Shown piece after piece: positions 57,977 through 64,000 of a stretch of 64,000 bases of DNA (position 1 is its first letter; each line of letters starts with the position of its first letter). The stretch is taken from positions 1,736,001-1,800,000 of the forward strand of contig JAKCOZ010000058.1 of assembly GCA_022605955.1 (NCBI GenBank), written 5' to 3'. A program made the translations under genes and the position numbers. This DNA is from Rallus limicola (taxonomy: Eukaryota > Chordata > Aves > Gruiformes > Rallidae). Under the pieces are notes generated by a model that searched no databases, was not told the origin of the DNA, and saw nothing but the letters and a program-made list of their open reading frames with translations.

Positions 57977-60542
57977 ATTAAAACAATGTAACACATTTAA
58001 CAGAAGTGAAAATTTAGCTGCTCTGATTTCAGTATTTTCTTAGCAATTAATTCTGGACAATCGATAATTCTGCCAAGAATTAAATCAGTAAATCCTGCAG
58101 AATAAGCTCCACACTAGATCAGTATCCTAACAGAATAAATAGCATTACTGCAGTACAAGCAGTAGGACCAGATAAAAGCTTCCAGTGAGCTAGAATTAGC
58201 TCATGAGGCGCTATTTAGATTAGGACAGTTTGGGTGCCCTTCTCTTCAGATCAAGAGCAACCACTGCACATTTTGAACCCAACACCTTTTGAACTTGACT
58301 GATCTACCATAATCCAGACCAAAATTCGTATCTCAGCTATTTCAGAGCTCTATGTCACTGAAATAGCTTAACCAGTTGGTCTTCATGCTTGTGATGCAGG
58401 TGTGCAAGTAACCTAAGTGCCCTGATTCTTAAATGTCTCCAGACCAGCTGTCTTCGTGACTTGCTACAGTAGCAATGTTCACCCAGATTTCACACTGAAT
58501 GTAAAGACAATCGAGGTGCTGCAGCATTTACACAGGCTTGCTTGCTGCACCCTGACTGTTCACATTTTAGAAACCCTTTTCCCCCTTCATTTACTACCTA
58601 CTGCAAAACAATTTTTGAGGTATTAATAGAAAAAGGCCAGTCACAACAGTAAGAACAAAAGTTTCCCTAAAAAACTTGATTAAAGTTGTTATACTCACAA
58701 GGTATATGTCTATTTTGATTGACACACACATACTAACTGCTTATTCTTAAAGTTTGTGAGGTTGCTTGAAAGAAGGGCACAGTCACCTGCATGAGATAGT
58801 CCTTAGTAAAAAATATAAAACAGAGACCTCATTTGACTAGTCACTGCTGCTTGCTATCACCTCCCCACCTGTATTCTTCAACTGATCCCCAGGAGCTGCA
58901 GGATGCTGCCTGCTTAACCAGCTTCTCTGACATTGTCTCAACACTGTGTTTTTACTTATCAAAACCACAGAATTAACAGCATTAAAAGCCTTACAAGACC
59001 AGTATAATAGGCTACAGTCCTGTTGCTTTGTTTCCACACAATTAAGATTGAACACGAACTAGTCATAACTCCTTCTAGAAATTGTTGGCAGCAATCCTTT
59101 CCAGCACTCAAGTAAAAGGCTACAAGCAGTAAAAACCCACTGTATTTGTGATAATACTGAAACACAACTTATGCTACACGGTACTACTGAATATACACCA
59201 TACCTTACAACTACCCCACTGACTAATTATCTAACCCAGTACACAAGGCATTTTTAAGATTTTACTTTAGACATCAGAGTCCACTGTAATTCAGCATCTC
59301 CAGGTAAATATAACTATCAACCTATTTCAAAAGTCCTAAGGGTCTGAAGTCCTTATGACTAGCTAAGTAGAAAGTTTTAGTTAAAAAGTAGATTAATTAA
59401 TCACAGCACCTACTGTAACGGAAGCAATTCTAATGAACAGAAGAAATTCCTCATGTTCTAGAACATGAAGCGATTTTGTAACTACAAAGCAGGACACTGT
59501 TCCTCAGTGCGGAAAACTCTGCTAGCAGACAATTAGGATATTGGTGCCCGTAACAGTGAAGAGGGCCTAGTTTAATAAACCCAGTATGAGCAATAGAAGC
59601 TCTTACGAAACAACAGTAAAGTCTGATGGGACCAGTGGACCAGGCACTAACTTTTTGGTTTTTATTCTTGCACAAGAGTGTAAGAGTAAGATCAGTATCA
59701 TCTATTGTGCACAGTTCTTTAATCTCACGCTCAGGAGCAAGGACACAGACTATCATCCGAATTAGAATATGCAGTGGTGTACTTCTTCAGCTAGCTGAAT
59801 GACCTTTTTTTTTATGGCACTTCAGCTTAGAAAAGGCTTTCAGAAAAAAACAAAACAAAAAAAATCCCAGACATGCCTAGACATACATTTCAGTACTGCA
59901 AATTTAGAAATGCTGCAGTGTCTACCAATAGTGTCTATTTTCAGTATGGAAAATACATTTTTGAAAAATCAAATTATCTTAGTTGCATTCTCTCCTTTAA
60001 TCAGATACCATTCAGACAGATAAACATCACCTGCTACTCATTTTTAAATTCAAGTACTGGAACAGTAATTCAAAAGCCAGAGATAAGTTCCAGTGGACTT
60101 TGAACTGAATTAAAAACAACGATCCAACCTGGGGCACATTTAGTACCAGAACTAGCCCTTAGAAGAAGATACATACTGAAAGGCTTAAGATAACATTGCA
60201 AACACCAAAAATAGTGCACAATTCAGACGATGCACTAAAAAGTCACTGTCCCTTTTATTTTATGACTTATTCTAATAGGAATGAAGGACCTCTATTTATG
60301 TACCAAAAGTTTCAACAGTTACAGAGGGTGGTCCTAAAAAGCATCCCTGACATGCAGAGAACTTAATGACAATGTTAACAGGTGTTAAGGTAGAAATATG
60401 TCTCAAATCAATTTACCTTAAAACAAAGTCATGAGCTCATATTGTTAGGAAGCTTCTAAATACTTACACAGGGCAAAGAAGATAACCTTTTTTCCTCTGT
60501 AGTATAAAAACATCTGCACAATAAGCAAGACTGTTTTTTACA

Positions 60543-60581
60543 TATATATACACACACACAATCTGTGTGTATATATATACA
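60543..60581. repeat. (TA)n(CA)n / (TG)n(TA)n inverted repeat
   Basis: TATATATACACACA at 60543 is mirrored by TGTGTGTATATATA at 60564, giving arms of at least 14 bases around a loop of seven. A simple-repeat hairpin, symmetric on both strands. Confidence 0.85.
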
Positions 60582-63500
60582 CACATTGTAGCCTGCTATG
60601 TGTCTCCATTTTGGGGAATATACTATATCTACAAAATCCACATTCAAGTTTGGTGACCTTCACCTTTCTAATAAAGGAGCAAACAGAAGCATTCAAAGAG
60701 GCATACATACGCCCATGTCACTGCCTGCTCTGGCAACAGCTCTGAGTATCCTGGAGGTAACTATAAAGAGTTTAAGTAAAACTTTGGTGGAGTTCCGGCC
60801 TACGAATCACATAATAATATCAAAATAACTTAGTATTACTCAACGCCCCTGTAAGCTTCCACAAGATTAAAACTTTCCTGGACTTAGCACATTCCTACCC
60901 CTGCACAACTACAGCAGCACACTCAGCAGGACAAGTAGTAGCCCATTCTTAATGTCAGTATTTTTGTCTAGTTGCCCTATATTGACAAATAGCATTGAGC
61001 TATTGATCTTTCTGCCACAGTGCTTCAAGTGATTCATTAATGGTTCTCATCAAACCACAAAGCCTGGCATTTTAAAAACACCTACCACCTCCCTAATGCC
61101 TAAGAGAAGCCACCCTCCCATCTCTTGTTAAATTAACCCCAGTTAACATAAGAGCTAAATAGATGTCAGTACAGGACAGAATATTAAATATTACTCTCAC
61201 AGTTTTAAGAGGCCTGATCCATAAGAGAAAATGAACTTTTTACAATTTTTAAACGTACATTGTCTACTCAGTACTCTCTGAAATTATTCAGATTTCCAAA
61301 ACCATATTTGGAAAGTCTACAACTTTAGAATTTTGGACTTGAAAAATGCATTAGATCTTGATTTATGCAAACTCAACCGAAGCTCAAGTCTCTCTCCTCC
61401 TTTTAATTCCTGATCATTTTAAAGTCATATCCAATTAAAAATTGCTCAGGCACTCCAGGCTCAGCAGTGAACAAGAGAAATAAGAAATATCTCCTTTCAC
61501 TGCAAACCACGTTGGTTTTATAACTCCAATATCGACAAAATCATTTCAGCTGTAATCTAGAAGCTTTTGATGCTGAAGAGTACAAATGCCTCTAAGATCA
61601 ACTCAAAAATGAGCTACTTTTAAAAAGGAATTCAGCTGAACAAGCCTTTTTCCTTCCAACTTCAGGTATCATCTGTCCTAGCTGTGCAAACCATATAGTA
61701 TGTTATATCCCAGCATTCAAGGTGATTCCTTTTTCTCCTTAGATCACTGTCATTTCATAAACAGGAGTTCTAATCTAGCATGCAAAGTGTCATAAAAGTT
61801 ACTAATGTTTCAAAACCTTGCATTCCCATCTTTCATATATATTTGACTATATATTTCTGAATTGATGAGTCAGTGAATGAACTGCCACTCAGAAAGATTC
61901 TTCACTCTTAAAGATGTTCCAGCAAAATGCCTGCAACCGAGCTGAACAGCTACAAAAGGCCAAGTGGTAAAGTATTCTTTACTCCATAAATGTGATGCAG
62001 AATTGCATCTGATGTGCAATTTTTTTCATTTAATATTTAAGTACCCAAAGTGTCTTCTCTTGATGAGCACAACTTCAATTTTACAATTAATCTTGTTGCT
62101 GTGTTTCACCCTTGGTTCAGGGTTCATGGCCTTTCACTACCTGCTTTAACAAAGGACTACCTGTTCTGTTTGAGGGTAACCTCCCCTCTACTCTTCCACA
62201 CTGATTGTTCTCAAATGTTTTTTTCAATAGGAAGTTTGGTAGGAGACCTGTCTCCATAAATATCTCAACCAGGCCAAGAAACAAAGTTATTCTAGATAAA
62301 GAAACAAGAGTTCTATGTATGCCTAAAACAAGTCACATAGTGCTTCCAGAAAGCAAAAGAGGATGTTCATCAACATTTATTAAGCTCTAGTAGTAAAATT
62401 AATCATAAGTCTAAAAGTTAAACACTTCTATTCGCTGTCTAGAACCCCTCAGGAAGAAAAAGAAAAAAAGAGCTGGGATATTTTGCCTATTGCATCCCTA
62501 GCGAAAATGAAGTAGTTAATTAGTCCAGGCAATTACAATGCCTAACTTTTAAGACACTAAAGGAGTCATTAATTTAATCTCAACTGACCAAACCACAGCG
62601 CTTTCTAACTGCCTGGTTTCCAGTCTAGAGAATGACCTTCACTCTAACCAGTCAGCTTCAGTTCCCACCAGTTAGGGAAATTAAAAATTTTTAAACCAGT
62701 TAGACACTGCCTGGTCAGGTTACTTATTATGTACCTTGTTCCCTTGGGCCTTTTTTTAAGCTCTGTAAAACAGAGAAGAAAAATGTTGTGCCTGTTCTGT
62801 GGAACATTTCACTACAGAACTTTTTTTTTTTTTTAATCAAAATGCAAAATATTTTTCCCCTCCTTCTCATCTTAAGGCCAGCTCAGAAGGCACACATTTG
62901 TTTAGGGAGAAGAGGCTAGACTTTTGGTGAAAGCAAGGACAAGTGCAAAACTTCGCTTTGGCACAGTAAGAGTGGAGAAAATTAAGCATAGAGCACAAAG
63001 CCTTCAGGAGAACTTAAAAGGTAAGTTTATATAATGGGAGGGGGCAAAAGAAAAAAGTTTTCTGCTCATACTCAGCTGATTAATACATTTGAAACTGAGG
63101 CTGGTCTTATAAACTTTTTTACAATTAATATGTTGGATTTTTATGTTAGCAGTAGATATGCAAGAATGAGACAAAACTGCATAATAAACCCATTAAATGC
63201 TCTTTTTACTGGTGCTAGAACTAGTCAGTCACCTAGAAAGTTTTAGACTTGGGACATCCAACCATTAGATTGAGTAACCAATACCTCTTGTGCACTTATA
63301 AAAATACTGTCTATGCTGCAAGCAGAAAATATGAATGAACTATAATGTAGAAATATTCAAGGTCTACACTACATCTGTGAGTGGTAGCTGCAACATGAGC
63401 AGGAAGAAAAACAAGCTTAGCTTTTGAGGTAACTTCATGGGTTACATTTGTCGTACCAGAGGCTGAGGCAAAGCAGTTGAAGCTCCTGCAGTTAGTCATG

Positions 63501-64000
63501 CTTTCACTGCCTGGCTTCCCAGACTAAATTAAGAAATCATACTTAAAATGTCTGTTCTATAAATAGCTCTGTTCTCATTTAAATGCACATGTAGCCCATT
63601 TCAAGTATCTCCTGTGACAAATATGCATGGAACATGTCAAAGAAATAATACCCATCTCCAGAAAGGAACAAAGACAGGGAAACCTTTCTAAATACTATCA
63701 AGATAATACACCACGCTTTTGTGCAAGTGAGTACGTAACAGAATTAAGTACCCTGATCACAATTTGTATGGGAACTATCTGTATTGCTTTGATATGGTGC
63801 AGAATTGAAAAGAAAGAAAAAAAAAAAGGCAAGAGATGGACCCGTGCCCTAATCTAGTAGTATATCACAGTCATGTCTGCACAGGAATGCAAGGGAGGGA
63901 AAAAATTAAATCACAGCTAAGACTACCTTAATAGTGTGGCTTATTTTCAATTAATTACAGGCTTAGATGGCTTTTTTTTCTGATGCCAAGTAGCAATAAG

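Larger units (their letters stand above)
51031..64000 (-). other. WNK1: WNK1 intron 4 (5' part beyond window)
   Basis: 13 kb upstream of exon 5 with no exon of the kinase domain visible on the minus strand. In mammals this intron contains the kidney-specific promoter and first exon 4A, but I could not identify a bird counterpart with confidence. Contents seen: an AAAAC-rich stretch (51536-51640), a G-run (57960-57976), an AT/CA hairpin (60543-60581), a T-run (62820-62834) and scattered chance open frames, the longest 171 codons at 55870-56385. Confidence 0.75.

Overview
The window looks like vertebrate, most probably avian, chromosomal DNA. It holds small, GT-AG-bounded exons scattered in AT-rich introns. 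Repeats are sparse and are mainly CR1 LINE 3' ends with the typical bird-type terminal motif. There are no Alu/B1-like SINEs and no LTRs. The species cannot be named from the sequence alone.

Two genes face each other tail to tail, as in the human 12p13.33 arrangement. On the + strand, positions 1-3578 carry the last seven coding exons of RAD52, the single-strand-annealing recombination protein; its 5' part lies off the left edge. On the - strand, positions 51030 down to 8621 carry 26 coding exons of WNK1, the chloride-sensing kinase that activates SPAK/OSR1. By human numbering these are exons 5-28 plus the two nervous-system cassette exons 8B and HSN2. All 26 WNK1 exons join in phase into one open frame of 7,338 bases (2,445 codons plus stop). 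Its 5' exons (1-4), with most of the kinase domain, lie beyond the right edge.

Layout: 1-3578 RAD52 coding exons; 3579 to about 4290 RAD52 3'UTR; about 4290-5860 intergenic; about 5860-8620 WNK1 3'UTR; 8621-51030 WNK1 exons 28 to 5; 51031-64000 intronic sequence of WNK1 (intron 4, which in mammals holds the alternative kidney-specific first exon 4A). No promoter is expected or seen, because both genes enter the window from its edges.

Two things stand out. First, the RAD52 reading frame is broken by an in-frame TGA at 1578-1580, inside an otherwise well-conserved exon with intact splice sites. Second, WNK1 intron 26 holds a decayed, coding-like stretch on the opposite strand (about 11598-12578, one frame with scattered stops). 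Its residue pattern reminds me of the large (L) polymerase of non-segmented negative-strand RNA viruses, so it may be an endogenous viral fossil. This is tentative and needs a similarity search. Smaller observations are a triplicated splice-donor repeat at WNK1 exon 14, a block of six freely skippable exons, and a minisatellite of donor-like units in a RAD52 intron.
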